Origin: Cupriavidus pauculus
Lineage (GTDB): Bacteria; Pseudomonadota; Gammaproteobacteria; Burkholderiales; Burkholderiaceae
Length of the DNA stretch: 64,000 bases
NCBI RefSeq assembly: GCF_008801835.1
Contig: NZ_VZOW01000011.1
Span: forward strand, 88,303 to 152,302
Direction of reading: 5' to 3'
Below the pieces are notes generated by a model, which saw only the letters and a list, made by a program, of their open reading frames with translations, was not told where the DNA came from and searched no databases. Every line of letters begins with the position of its first letter. Positions within the stretch are counted from its first letter, which is position 1. The translations under genes were made by a program, and so were the position numbers. This document shows, piece by piece, positions 17,702 through 27,500 of this stretch.

Positions 17702-19339
17702 TCAATGCGCATCGGCCGACGGCGCCTTGGGCGGCGCGACCTTTTTCATCAGCGGCACCAGCACCAGCGCCGCGAGAAAGCAGACCATGATGACCAGGAA
17801 GGCATCGCTGAAGGTCTGCGTCTGTGCCTCGCGCAGTGCCAGCAGCGACAACCGCTTGAGCGCGGCCGCGTGAGCCTCCACGGCACTGTAGCCGGCCGCC
17901 AGGAACTGCTGCGTCACGTTGTCGATCAGTGCGCCCATCGCCTCGTTGCCGGCATTCAGATGTTCCGCCAGATGCAGAAAATGCTGGTTGGTCCGATCGT
18001 TGAGGATCGTGGCGCAAGCAGCGATGCCGATCGCACCGCCCAGGTTGCGCATCAGGTTGAACAGGCCGGACGCCTGCTTGAGGCGCTCTGGCGCGAGGCT
18101 GCCCAGCGTCAGCGTGACCACGGGCGCCACCGCAAACTGCTGCCCCGCGCCGCGCAAGGCCTGCGGCAGCAGCAATTCCTTCCAACCCCAATCGTGCGTG
18201 ATCGGCGAGAAGTGCCACATCGACAACGCGAACAACGCCAGACCGAACATCAGGAGCCAGCGCAGGTCAACGCGATTGCCCAGGTAGGCATAGATCGGAA
18301 TCGAGGCGATCTGGAACAGGCCGGTCGATAACACCGCGAGTCCGATTTCCCAGGCGCTGAAGCCACGCACGCGACCGAGAAACAGCGGCGTCAGGTAAAC
18401 GGTGGCAAAAATCCCGATGCCGGTGATAAACGAGAACAGGCAGCCCAGCGCAAAATTGCGCTGCGTGAGGGCGCGCAGATCGACCACCGGCTGCGCGTAC
18501 GTGAGGCTGCGCCAGATGAACGCCACGCCGGACAGCCCGGCAATCCACGCGGTGGTCAGGATCACCGGATCGCCGAACCAGTCCCAGCGCGGGCCTTCCT
18601 CCAGCGTGTATTCCAGGCAACCGAGAAACGCGGCCATCAACACCATGCCGACATAGTCGGCGCCACGCAGCAGCGACAGATTGGGCTTGTCGATCTTGAC
18701 CAGCAGCGGCACGGCAATCGTGACGAACAGGCCCGGCACAAGATTGATGAAGAACAGCCAGTGCCACGAATAATTGTCGGTGATCCAGCCGCCCACCGTC
18801 GGGCCCAGCGTTGGCGCCAGCGACGACAGGCCGCCGACCGTCGCCGCGGCAATCACGCGCTGCGGCCCGGCAAAAAACACGAACGCCGTGGTGAACACCA
18901 TCGGGATCATCGATCCACCCAGAAAGCCCTGTGCGGCGCGGAACGCGATCATGCTCTGGATATTCCACGCCAGCCCGCACAGCATGCTGGTGATCGTGAA
19001 CCCGGCGGCCGACGCGGCGAACAGCCAGCGCGTGGACATCACGCGCGCCAGCCAGCCGGACAGTGGAATCACGACGATTTCAGCGATCAGATACGCGGTC
19101 TGCACCCACGTCGTCTCGTCGGCCCCGGCCGACAACCCGCCGCCGATATCGTTTAGCGACGCCGAGACGATCTGGATGTCGAGCAGCGCGATGAACATGC
19201 CCACGCACATTGTGGCGAAGGCGAAAATCTTTGCGCCGGTGGACAGCTCGCCGGGCGGCGTCAGCAATCCGCCCTGGCCTACCGGCGCAATCGGCGCGGC
19301 CGGCGTCACGGCGGCTGCGGCCGTACCCGCGGCGCTCAT
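17702..19339 (-). CDS. emrB: EmrB-type MFS efflux pump (DHA2)
   Basis: 545 residues, 14 TM helices, inner-membrane pump component of a three-part drug exporter. Family features include LLDIQIVSASLNDIGGGLSAGADETTWVQTAYLIAE at TM1-TM2, the loop LARVMSTRWLF, and ALFALSMWHFSPITHDWGW with the LLLPQALRGAGQQ stretch typical of EmrB/FarB. It overlaps the upstream emrA gene by 4 bp (ATGA) and is followed by the HxlR regulator gene. The order adaptor-pump-regulator, with the outer-membrane gene divergent, makes a full EmrAB-TolC-like set. Substrate not deducible. Confidence 0.93.
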   Translation of the reverse strand: MSAAGTAAAAVTPAAPIAPVGQGGLLTPPGELSTGAKIFAFATMCVGMFIALLDIQIVSASLNDIGGGLSAGADETTWVQTAYLIAEIVVIPLSGWLARVMSTRWLFAASAAGFTITSMLCGLAWNIQSMIAFRAAQGFLGGSMIPMVFTTAFVFFAGPQRVIAAATVGGLSSLAPTLGPTVGGWITDNYSWHWLFFINLVPGLFVTIAVPLLVKIDKPNLSLLRGADYVGMVLMAAFLGCLEYTLEEGPRWDWFGDPVILTTAWIAGLSGVAFIWRSLTYAQPVVDLRALTQRNFALGCLFSFITGIGIFATVYLTPLFLGRVRGFSAWEIGLAVLSTGLFQIASIPIYAYLGNRVDLRWLLMFGLALFALSMWHFSPITHDWGWKELLLPQALRGAGQQFAVAPVVTLTLGSLAPERLKQASGLFNLMRNLGGAIGIAACATILNDRTNQHFLHLAEHLNAGNEAMGALIDNVTQQFLAAGYSAVEAHAAALKRLSLLALREAQTQTFSDAFLVIMVCFLAALVLVPLMKKVAPPKAPSADAH

Positions 19340-20592
19340 TTGGTCACCTGCGCGACGGCCTGCCGGCTATTGGCCGGTGTGGCGGAGATCGCCGGAGTCG
19401 CGGATGTCGCCGAAGTGGGCAACGTCGACAACGTCGACAATGTCGACGAATTCGCCGATCCTGCGCCACTGGCCGCCGTTGCGGTCTGCGCTGCCGCGCC
19501 GGGGCGCCCGTCGACTTCAGCGGTCACCGACAGGCCGGGCCGCAGCAGCCCGAGCCGCGCATCCTTTTCGTCGAGCACGATCCGCACCGGCACGCGCTGC
19601 ACGATCTTCGTGAAGTTGCCGGTGGCATTCTCGGGCGGCAGAACGCTGAACTGCGCACCGGTGGCCGGCGCCAGGCTTTCGACCCGACCATGGAATTCGC
19701 GACCCGGCATCACATCGGCGACGATCGTGGCGCGCATGCCCGGATTCATGCGCGCGAGCTGGCTTTCCTTGAAATTGGCATCGACCCACAAGCCGCTGGC
19801 CGGCACGATCGACATCAACGCCGCGCCACTGGACGCATAGGCGCCCACGCGGGCGCGCCGGTTACCGATGGTGCCGTCCACGGGCGCACGCAATTCCGTA
19901 TAGCCAACGTTCAGCCGCGCCAGATCGCGCTCCGCGGTGGCCTGCGCAAGCGCGGCCTGCGCCTGTTGCTTCTGTGTGGCGATCACGTCGATCTGCCGCT
20001 GCGCCGCGATCAGCGCGGCCTGCGCCTTGTCGCCATTGGCGCGCGACTGCTTGTAGTCGGCATCGGCCTTCTGCGAACTCTGCACCGACACCGCTTCCTT
20101 GGCGACCAGGCTTGCGTAGCGCACCTGGTCGTCGTGCGCGCGCCGGGTTTCCGCATCGGTGGCAGCCACACTGGCGCGCGCCTGTCCGATCACGGCTTCC
20201 TGCAGGCGCTGGGTGGCCTCCAGGTTGGCCAGCAACGCCTGCTGCGCGGCAATCGCCCCTTCGGCCTTGGCCAGCACCGCGCGGTAGTCGCGGTCGTCGA
20301 TGCGCGCCAGCACGTCGCCGGCGCGTACGGCCTGGTTGTCGGTCACCAGCACTTCAGTGATATAGCCGGACACTTTCGACCCGATCACGGTGACGTCGCC
20401 GCCCACGTAGGCGTCGTCGGTCTCCTGCAAATAGCGTCCGTTGTTCCACCAGGACGTCGCGTAGGTGATCAGGCCACCGCCAACTATCGCCAGGGCGATC
20501 AGAGATGCCAGACGTTTGCGGCCCAGGCCGGGACGCGTGGCGGGGGAAGATTCCGATGGGACGCGCTCGGCGACGGTGCTGCTGCTGGACAT
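19336..20592 (-). CDS. emrA: EmrA/HlyD-family membrane-fusion adaptor
   Basis: 418 residues: one TM helix near 30-50 (LASLIALAIVGGGLITYATSWW), then the biotinyl-lipoyl-like barrel (DAYVGGDVTVIGSKVSGYITEVLVTDNQAVRAGDVLARID), a long alpha-hairpin (Gln/Ala-rich, about 95-200) and the second barrel half (VGYTELRAPVDGTIGNRRARVGAYASSG). It bridges EmrB to the outer-membrane channel. The last 45 residues are a Ser/Thr/Ala repeat tail (STLSTLSTL, SATSATPAISATPANS), encoded partly by a repeated GTCGACAA unit around 19421-19450 and unusual for the family. Confidence 0.93.
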   Translation of the reverse strand: MSSSSTVAERVPSESSPATRPGLGRKRLASLIALAIVGGGLITYATSWWNNGRYLQETDDAYVGGDVTVIGSKVSGYITEVLVTDNQAVRAGDVLARIDDRDYRAVLAKAEGAIAAQQALLANLEATQRLQEAVIGQARASVAATDAETRRAHDDQVRYASLVAKEAVSVQSSQKADADYKQSRANGDKAQAALIAAQRQIDVIATQKQQAQAALAQATAERDLARLNVGYTELRAPVDGTIGNRRARVGAYASSGAALMSIVPASGLWVDANFKESQLARMNPGMRATIVADVMPGREFHGRVESLAPATGAQFSVLPPENATGNFTKIVQRVPVRIVLDEKDARLGLLRPGLSVTAEVDGRPGAAAQTATAASGAGSANSSTLSTLSTLPTSATSATPAISATPANSRQAVAQVTK

Positions 20593-20680
20593 GACGGCTG
20601 TTCCTTGTGGGGCGACGGGAGAGACAGGGCGCGAATCAGAGCCAAGCCAGCCTCACATGCCGCGAGGCCGCGTCGATTCG

Positions 20681-20733
20681 ACTTGCTTTCATAATGCAAG
20701 TGAGTATAGTTGTGTAACTATTGTTATGCAAGT
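20681..20733. promoter_or_regulatory. Operator-like repeats between emrA and the divergent channel gene
   Basis: Three nested signals lie in the 154-bp divergent promoter. First, inverted ACTTGC (20681-20686) / GCAAGT (20696-20701). Second, a perfect hairpin ATAGTT-GTGT-AACTAT (20706-20721). Third, a direct repeat ATGCAAGT at 20694-20701 and 20726-20733, 32 bp apart (about three helical turns). The region is A/T-rich against a GC-rich background. The HxlR protein encoded in the cluster is the obvious candidate ligand; this is inference. Confidence 0.6.
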
Positions 20734-20746
20734 AACCTGATCGACG

Positions 20747-22195
20747 ATGCCCGCCCTGCCGTTTCACCCCGTTCTACGCCCCCTTTCCGTCTTGTTCGCC
20801 ACTGTGGCGCTGGCCGCTTGCTCGGCGGTCGGCCCCGACTACCAGCGACCCACGGTTGCCACGCCCGACGCCTATCCGCACGCCGAAACCTTGCACGCGC
20901 GCCAGACCGACGCTCCCGCACCGGCGCTGGATCAGTGGTGGACCGGATTCGACGATCCGCAACTGACGCGCATCGTGCAGCGCGCGCTGGACCAGAACCT
21001 CGATCTGGCGGCGTCGCTGGCGCGCGTTGCCCAGGCGCGTGCGGCCGCGCAGGAGGCCGGCGCGGCGTTGTATCCCGAAGGCAACGTCGGCGGCAGCGTC
21101 ACCCGGCAGCGCCAATCGGTGGAAAGCCCGCTCGGCAAGTTGGGAAGCGCATTTCCCGGCTACGACCGCAATCGCACCGTCTATGACGTCGGCGTCGGCG
21201 CAAGCTGGGAAATCGATCTGGCTGGTGGTTTGCGGCGTGGCGCCGAAGCCGCCAGCGCGGAGGCGCAGGCAGCCGAGGCCGACCATCTGGGCGTGCGCGT
21301 GACGATTGCCGCCGAGGCTGCCGACGCCTACTTCCGCGTGCGCGGTGCGCAACGGCGCATCGCCATCGCCGAGGACCAGATCCGCACCAACATCCGGCTG
21401 CTGGACCTGGTGCGGACGCGACAGCAGGACGGACTTGCCGCCCGCCGCGAAGTGGCACAGGCCGAGGCGCTGGTGGCGCAGGCCCGCACCACGGTGCCGC
21501 CGTTGCGGATCGAATTGCAGACGCAGCTCAATCGACTCGATGTGCTGATGGGCGCCCAACCCGGCACCTATGCCAATGAACTGGCGCAATGGCCGGCCAC
21601 GCAGATCGTCCCGGCGATTTCGGCCGCGCAAGGCCCCGCCGACCTGCTGCGTCGCCGGCCCGACGTGCTGGCCGCCGAGCGCCGTGTCGCAGCCAGTAAC
21701 GCGCGAATCGGGGTTGCCACGGCCGAGTACTACCCAAAGCTGTCGCTGTCGGGGCTACTTGGATTCGAAAGCCTGTCCGCGGGCAAGCTGTTCACCGCAC
21801 GCGCGTTCCAGCCGACGGCCGCCGCCGGTCTACGCTGGCGCCTGTTCGACTTCGGCCGGGTCGACGCCGAAATCCAGCAGGCGCGCGGCGCCAATGCCGA
21901 GGCGTTGGCGCAATATCGCCTGTCAATGTTGCGCGCGACCGAAGACGTCGAAAACGCCATCGTCACGCTCACCGAACTGGAACAGCAATCGGACGAATTG
22001 CGCGTCGAAGTCGACGCCCACCGGCGCGCGCGCGATGCGTCCGAGGACGCCTACAAGGGCGGCGCAGTCAGTCTTTATGAAGTGCTGGACGAGGATCGCC
22101 AACTGCTTACCGCGCGCGACCAGCAGGCGCGCGTAGTAGCCGACAACGCGCGCGCCGCTGTGGCCACGTTCCGCGCGTTGGGCGGTGGCTGGTAA
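20747..22195 (+). CDS. NodT-family outer-membrane efflux lipoprotein
   Basis: 482 residues: signal with lipobox LAAC (Cys at about 25), followed by the NodT start SAVGPDYQRP. The protein has the two long coiled-coil repeats of TolC-like trimers: first LDQNLDLAASLARVAQARAAAQEAGAALYPEG, second DLLRRRPDVLAAERRVAASNARIGVATAEYYPKLSLSG. The repeat ends GAVSLYEVLDEDRQLLTARDQQARVVADNARA. It forms the outer-membrane exit duct. It is divergent from emrAB-hxlR and surely works with them. Confidence 0.93.
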   Translation: MPALPFHPVLRPLSVLFATVALAACSAVGPDYQRPTVATPDAYPHAETLHARQTDAPAPALDQWWTGFDDPQLTRIVQRALDQNLDLAASLARVAQARAAAQEAGAALYPEGNVGGSVTRQRQSVESPLGKLGSAFPGYDRNRTVYDVGVGASWEIDLAGGLRRGAEAASAEAQAAEADHLGVRVTIAAEAADAYFRVRGAQRRIAIAEDQIRTNIRLLDLVRTRQQDGLAARREVAQAEALVAQARTTVPPLRIELQTQLNRLDVLMGAQPGTYANELAQWPATQIVPAISAAQGPADLLRRRPDVLAAERRVAASNARIGVATAEYYPKLSLSGLLGFESLSAGKLFTARAFQPTAAAGLRWRLFDFGRVDAEIQQARGANAEALAQYRLSMLRATEDVENAIVTLTELEQQSDELRVEVDAHRRARDASEDAYKGGAVSLYEVLDEDRQLLTARDQQARVVADNARAAVATFRALGGGW

Positions 22196-22245
22196 CGGCT
22201 TGCGGGTTTTGCGGCAAGCAATCGACCAGAGACAGACAAAGACCG

Positions 22246-22286
22246 GAAAAAGAAAAGGCGCCGCGGCCTGCGATGGCCGCGACGCC
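22246..22286 (-). terminator. Terminator after the porin gene
   Basis: Stem GGCG-C-CGCGGCC (22257-22268) / GGCCGCG-A-CGCC (22275-22286) around loop TGCGAT with one mismatch. The A-rich run at 22246-22256 gives the T-tract for leftward transcripts. It sits about 90 bp after the porin stop. Confidence 0.65.
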
Positions 22287-22374
22287 AGAATGCCTGCGCG
22301 CGTTGTGGAGTGCCGCGCCGGCGCCTCGCTTGTCTTCCGGTTTCTCGGACCAGGTACCCCGCTTCGATCAGAAA

Positions 22375-23532
22375 TCAGAACACGTGACGCAGGCCCAGCG
22401 ACACGCCAAGCTGGCCGCTGGCATCGGGCGTCTTGTAGTAAACCTGCGAAGTCGACGGCAGATAGCCGACCGACTGCCCATTGGGCAGATACGCGATGTT
22501 GTCCCAGTTCAGCGACGCGTTGCGCGCATAGTTCACGGCAAAGAACACGTCGGTGCGCTTGGAGAACTGGTAATCCGCAACTGCCAGGTATTGCTGCGGA
22601 TTCTTCGGATTGGTCTGCACGCCACCGATCGTCGCCGACTTGATGTCGTCGTAGTAATAGGCCAGCGTCAGGCGCAGCGCCGCCGTAGCGTCCCAGTTCA
22701 CCCCGGCCCAGTACATGTTGTCGCGATGCGGCAGCAGTGTGGGCGTGCCGGTGGCCGGCGCCACCGAGTTGCCCCAGCGGAAGCCCGCCACCATCTTGAC
22801 CGGCCCGAGGCGATAGCTGCCGGCAACGGTGGCGCGCATGTCGCGGCCATAGTCGTTGGATCCCGATGCGCCGGTCGCCTGCGCGGCGTTGAGCGTCTTG
22901 ACTTCGTCATAGGCTGCAGCCAGCCCGAACGGGCCTGTCGCATAGGCGACGCCGGCGCCGTAGGCGGATCCGGCCGCGAACGTGCCGGAACGCTCGCCGA
23001 ACGACCAGTGCGCGATGGCGGTGAGCGGGCCGAACGTGCCCTGGTACTGCACCACGTTGTTTTCGCGGAAATTCGGTCCGGCGATGCCCACCACGGGCTC
23101 GAATTCCGGTGCATAGGCCACCGGTGTGAAGCTGCCGATGGTCAGGAACGACGACGTGTACTGACGGCCGAACGTCAGCTTGCCCCAATCGTTCTGCAGG
23201 CCGACAAAGGCCTGGCGTCCAAACAGCAGACCGCCGTTGCCAAGCTTGCCATCATCGGTATTGAACTGGTTTTCCAGCACGAAGATGCTCTTGAGGCCGC
23301 CGCCGAGGTCTTCCACGCCGCGCAAGCCGAACCGAGACTGTGCGATGCCCGAGGAGTTCATGAACACCGCCGAGCCGCTGCCCGGCGTCAGCACTCCGTT
23401 GTTGGTGTTCTGTACGTGGTTGACGTACTGGATGCTCGTGGTAACTACCCCGTAGAGCGTCACGGACGATTGTGCCCAGGCGGCTGGTGCCAGCAGCGCG
23501 CCAGCCATTGCGGCGAACAGCGTCTTCTTCAT
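22375..23532 (-). CDS. General porin, Burkholderia OmpC/Omp32 type
   Basis: 385 residues. Signal peptide MKKTLFAAMAGALLAPAAWA, then QSSVTLYGVVTTSIQYV, the hallmark first strand of beta-proteobacterial trimeric porins. Further signature pieces are SRFGLRGVEDLGGGLKSIFVLENQFN, LFGRQAFVGLQNDWGKLTFGRQY and the C-terminal LGVSLGLRHVF, ending in F for barrel assembly. It forms a water-filled outer-membrane channel for small anions or nutrients. It stands alone with its own terminator; a TetR regulator is divergent upstream. Confidence 0.93.
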   Translation of the reverse strand: MKKTLFAAMAGALLAPAAWAQSSVTLYGVVTTSIQYVNHVQNTNNGVLTPGSGSAVFMNSSGIAQSRFGLRGVEDLGGGLKSIFVLENQFNTDDGKLGNGGLLFGRQAFVGLQNDWGKLTFGRQYTSSFLTIGSFTPVAYAPEFEPVVGIAGPNFRENNVVQYQGTFGPLTAIAHWSFGERSGTFAAGSAYGAGVAYATGPFGLAAAYDEVKTLNAAQATGASGSNDYGRDMRATVAGSYRLGPVKMVAGFRWGNSVAPATGTPTLLPHRDNMYWAGVNWDATAALRLTLAYYYDDIKSATIGGVQTNPKNPQQYLAVADYQFSKRTDVFFAVNYARNASLNWDNIAYLPNGQSVGYLPSTSQVYYKTPDASGQLGVSLGLRHVF

Positions 23533-23833
23533 GTTGGATGGTTCCGTCTTCTGGTGTGGTGGCCATGGCGCCGGTTGTCTCCCACCAGCGCCCGCAGTGC
23601 GATCTTTCCTCCATCGACCGCGCGATGCATGCCAAATTAATCTCTCGTATTAAATCGGCATGGACGCAGGCTAACGACATCCGCGCGTTCAGTTACCTAG
23701 GACTTTCCCGAGGTACCGGCAAAATCTGAAGGAAATCCGATGCACACCAGATGTAGGACATCGGATTTTTCCGTATCCTTGCGAGGCTTTCATTCTGATA
23801 ACGACAGCCCCCAAGGCCCGGCAAAGACACGCC
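23533..23833. promoter_or_regulatory. Divergent porin/TetR promoter region with a 10-bp inverted repeat
   Basis: An A/T-rich stretch near 23630-23660 suits the porin promoter. Further right, AAATCCGATG (23733-23742) and CATCGGATTT (23759-23768) form a perfect inverted repeat with a 16-base loop followed by a T-run (23766-23770). It could be an operator for the TetR protein encoded next door or a transcription-stopping hairpin in its leader. No gene lies in this 301-bp gap. Confidence 0.5.
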
Positions 23834-24577
23834 ATGAAGCTCAAGCAAGCGCGCGCCATGATTGCCGCCGAACCGTCAGCAAACGCCATGGGCAAAACCC
23901 GCGGCAGCACCCGGGACGACGACCCGGAGGCGGACGGCGAGCTGACCGACACGGCGCGGAGGATTCTGGAGATTGCTGAACGCCTGTTCGCCGAACAGGG
24001 TGTGGAGCAGGTGCCGCTACGCCAGATCGTGGTGGAAAGCGGGCAGCGTAATCGCTCTGCCCTGCACTACCACTTTGGTTCGCGCGAAGCGCTGGTCAGT
24101 CATTTGCTGAACAGGCGGCTGCACCAGGTCAACCGGATCCGCAACCGCTGCCTCGATGAACTCGAAGCAAGCGACAAGCCGATCGACATTCACAGCGTGG
24201 TGTACGCCACGATATTTCCGCTGGTCGACGTCGTGCTGCACACAGATTGGGGCGTCAATTATTTGCAGGTGCTGGCGCAGACCACCTTCAGCCCCGGGCT
24301 GTTGAACACAGGGCTGGTCGACAAGACCGCGATGAGCGCGCTGTACCGTGTGCGCGCGCATATTTACACCTTGTTGCCCGATGTGCCGCGCGATGTCATG
24401 AAGCTGCGCATGATCTGGTTCATGGACACCGTGGTGTACTCGATGGCGCATTGGGTGCGCGAGCGCGGCAAGCGCGCGCGACTCGATCCGCCCATTGAAG
24501 AACTGGTGGATTTCTGCGCGGCGGCCCTGGCAGGCCCAAGGCCGCCGCGCAAGACGAAGCCGCCCGCGACGCGCTGA
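23834..24577 (+). CDS. TetR-family regulator
   Basis: 247 residues. A polar N-terminal extension of about 38 residues precedes the TetR DNA-binding domain (DTARRILEIAERLFAEQGVEQVPLRQIVVESGQRNRSALHYHFGSREALVSHLL). The C-terminal ligand domain is helical and ends in a basic tail. The start is uncertain: ATG 23834 has only a weak upstream signal and internal ATGs at codons 9 and 19 are possible. Ligand and targets are unknown; the inverted repeat 65 bp upstream suggests autoregulation. Its stop abuts the convergent uvrA stop. Confidence 0.88.
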   Translation: MKLKQARAMIAAEPSANAMGKTRGSTRDDDPEADGELTDTARRILEIAERLFAEQGVEQVPLRQIVVESGQRNRSALHYHFGSREALVSHLLNRRLHQVNRIRNRCLDELEASDKPIDIHSVVYATIFPLVDVVLHTDWGVNYLQVLAQTTFSPGLLNTGLVDKTAMSALYRVRAHIYTLLPDVPRDVMKLRMIWFMDTVVYSMAHWVRERGKRARLDPPIEELVDFCAAALAGPRPPRKTKPPATR

Positions 24578-27500
24578 TCAGCCCGCCGCGCGCACCGCAT
24601 CCGGTGCTGTGCGCGCCAGCACCGGCACCAGCGCCGCGCCGGTATGGCTGGCCGGGACCCGCGCCAACGCCTCCGGATCGGCCGCACCGACGATCGTCCC
24701 CCCCTGCGCGCCGCCTTCGGGACCGAGATCGAGAATCCAGTCCGCTTCGGCGATCACGTCGAGATCGTGCTCGATCACGACCACGCTGTGGCCGCCGTCG
24801 GTCAGCCGATGCAGCACGCGGATAAGCCGTGCGACGTCGGCCATATGAAGTCCCACCGTCGGTTCATCGAGCACATAAAGCGTGTGCGGCGCCTTCTGGC
24901 CCCGCCGCGTGATGTCGTCGCGCACCTTCGATAACTCCGTCACCAGCTTGATGCGCTGCGCCTCCCCGCCCGACAGCGTGGGCGACGGCTGGCCCAGCGT
25001 GAGGTAACCAAGGCCCACGTCCTTCATCAGTTGCAGCGGATGCGAAATCTGCGTGATGGCGGAGAAAAACTCCACGGCCTCGTCGATTTCCATCGTCAGC
25101 ACGTCGCCGATATTCTTGCCGCGCCACGTGACCGCCAGCGTTTCCGGATTGAAACGCTGGCCGTGACAGACATCGCACGGCACCTTGACGTCGGGCAGGA
25201 AACTCATGCCGATGGTGCGCACGCCTTGCCCTTCGCACGCCGGGCAACGTCCGTCGCTGGTGTTGAACGAGAAGCGCGATGCGCTATATCCGCGCGCCTT
25301 GGCCTCCAGTGTTTCGGCAAACAGCTTCCGAATGGCATCCCAGACGCCGATGTAGGTGGCCGGGCACGAGCGCGGCGTCTTGCCGATCGGGGTCTGGTCC
25401 ACCTCCAGCACACGGTCGATCGATTCCCATCCCGTGATCCCCTGGCAGCCATGCCACGCGTGTTCGACATCGAGCGCCCTGGTCGCCGTCGGCTTGCCTG
25501 CCTTCTCTGCCGCGGCACGCGCCCGGCGCGTGGCGGGAGACGACATCACCGACCGGCCGACCGCATCGAGCAGGTTGGTCATCAGCACATCACGCGCCAG
25601 CGTAGACTTGCCCGACCCCGACACCCCGGTGATAGCCACCAGACGCCCTAACGGAATACGCGCCGTGACATCGCGCAGATTGTGCAGATGTGCGCCATGC
25701 ACGGTCAGCCACTGCGCCGGTTCTGCTTCCTTGCCCGCACGCGCGGGCTTGACCGGCCTGCGCGGCTGCAATGGATGGACCATCGGATGGGCCAGGAACT
25801 TGCCCGTGGTCGAATCCACGGCGGCGGACAGCGCGGCCACATTGCCCTGCGCCACCAGATGGCCGCCGCGCTTGCCGGCGCCGGGCCCGATGTCGATGAT
25901 GTGATCGGCGCGACGAATCGTGTCTTCGTCGTGCTCGACCACCACCAGCGTATTGCCCTTGTCGCCCAGCTTGCGCAGCGCATCGAGCAGAATCTGGTTG
26001 TCACGCGGATGCAGGCCGATGGTCGGCTCGTCCAGGACATAGCAAACGCCTTGCAGATTGCTGCCGAGCTGCGCGGCAAGCCGGATGCGCTGCGCTTCAC
26101 CGCCCGATAAGCTCGGCGCGGCGCGGTCCAGGCTGAGGTAGCCGAGCCCGACTTCTTCAAGAAACTGCAGACGGCTGGCGATCTCGGTCACCACGTCGCG
26201 GGCGATTTCCGCATCGCGGCCTTTCAAGCGCAGTCCGTCCACCCAGCGACGCGTGTCGGACACGGTCCATTGCGCCACGTCGGTAATCGCATGGGCATCG
26301 AACGTGACAGCGCGCGCCACCGGGTTCAGGCGCGTGCCTTCGCAGTCGGGACACGGTGTGTCGCCTACGCCTTCGGGTTCCTGTTCCTCGGACGGCAGGC
26401 TTTGCTCGCGGCCACGGTCATCGCCGCCCACCACGGTGTCGTCGAACGCCGCACGCTGTTCGCGCGTCAGCGCCAGGCCCGTGCCCACGCAGGTGCCGCA
26501 CCAGCCGTGCTTGCTGTTGTACGAGAACAGCCGGGGATCGAGTTCCGGATAGCTCGTGCCACAAACCGGACACGCCCGCTTCGTGGAGAAGACCTTCGTC
26601 TGACCGAGGTGCGCGGTTCGTTCGCCGTCCTGCATCGCATCGTGCAGGCCGTCGAGCGGCGCCAGCAGGTGCATGACGCCCTTGCCCAGTTCCAGCGTGC
26701 GGTCCAGCAGCGCGCGAAGCTCGGCTTCGTTGTCCGGGGACACAACAATATCGCCCACCGGCAGCTCGATCGTGTGCTCGCGAAAACGATCGAGGCGCGG
26801 CCACGGATCTACGGGAAGGAATTCGCCGTCCACGCGCAGGTGCGTGTTGCCGCGCGCCCGAGCCCACTTCGCCAGGTCCGTGTAGACACCCTTGCGGTTG
26901 ACCACCAGCGGCGCGAGCAAACCCACGTGCTGGCCGCGATGATCGCGCAGCAACTGCGCGGCGATCGACGCCGGGCTTTGCGAGGTGACCGGCGCGCCGT
27001 CATGCACGCAGTGCTGGATCCCAAGCTTCATATAAAGCAGCCGCAGGAAATGCCAGACCTCCGACGTGGTGGCCACGGTACTCTTGCGACCGCCGCGCGA
27101 CAGCCGCTGCTCGATGGCGACAGTCGGTGGAATGCCATAGACCGCATCGACTTCGGGACGGCCCGCCGGTTGCACGATCGACCGCGCGTAGGCGTTCAGC
27201 GATTCCAGATAGCGGCGCTGCCCTTCGTGGAACAGGATGTCGAAGGCGAGCGTCGACTTGCCGGAACCGGACACGCCGGTGATCACGTTGAACTTGCCGT
27301 GCGGAATATCGACGTTGAGCGCCTTGAGGTTGTGTTCGTGGGCATTGACGATGCGCACCACGCCCTCGCCCTCCACCGCGCGCCGCGCACGCGCCGCCTG
27401 CACCGCAGCCTGCAGCGGCAGACCGTGTTCGGCGCGCTCCGCGGCCAATGTGCCGGCCTCGCCCACGGCTTGGTCGTAGGCGATCAGCGCGTGACCGGTA

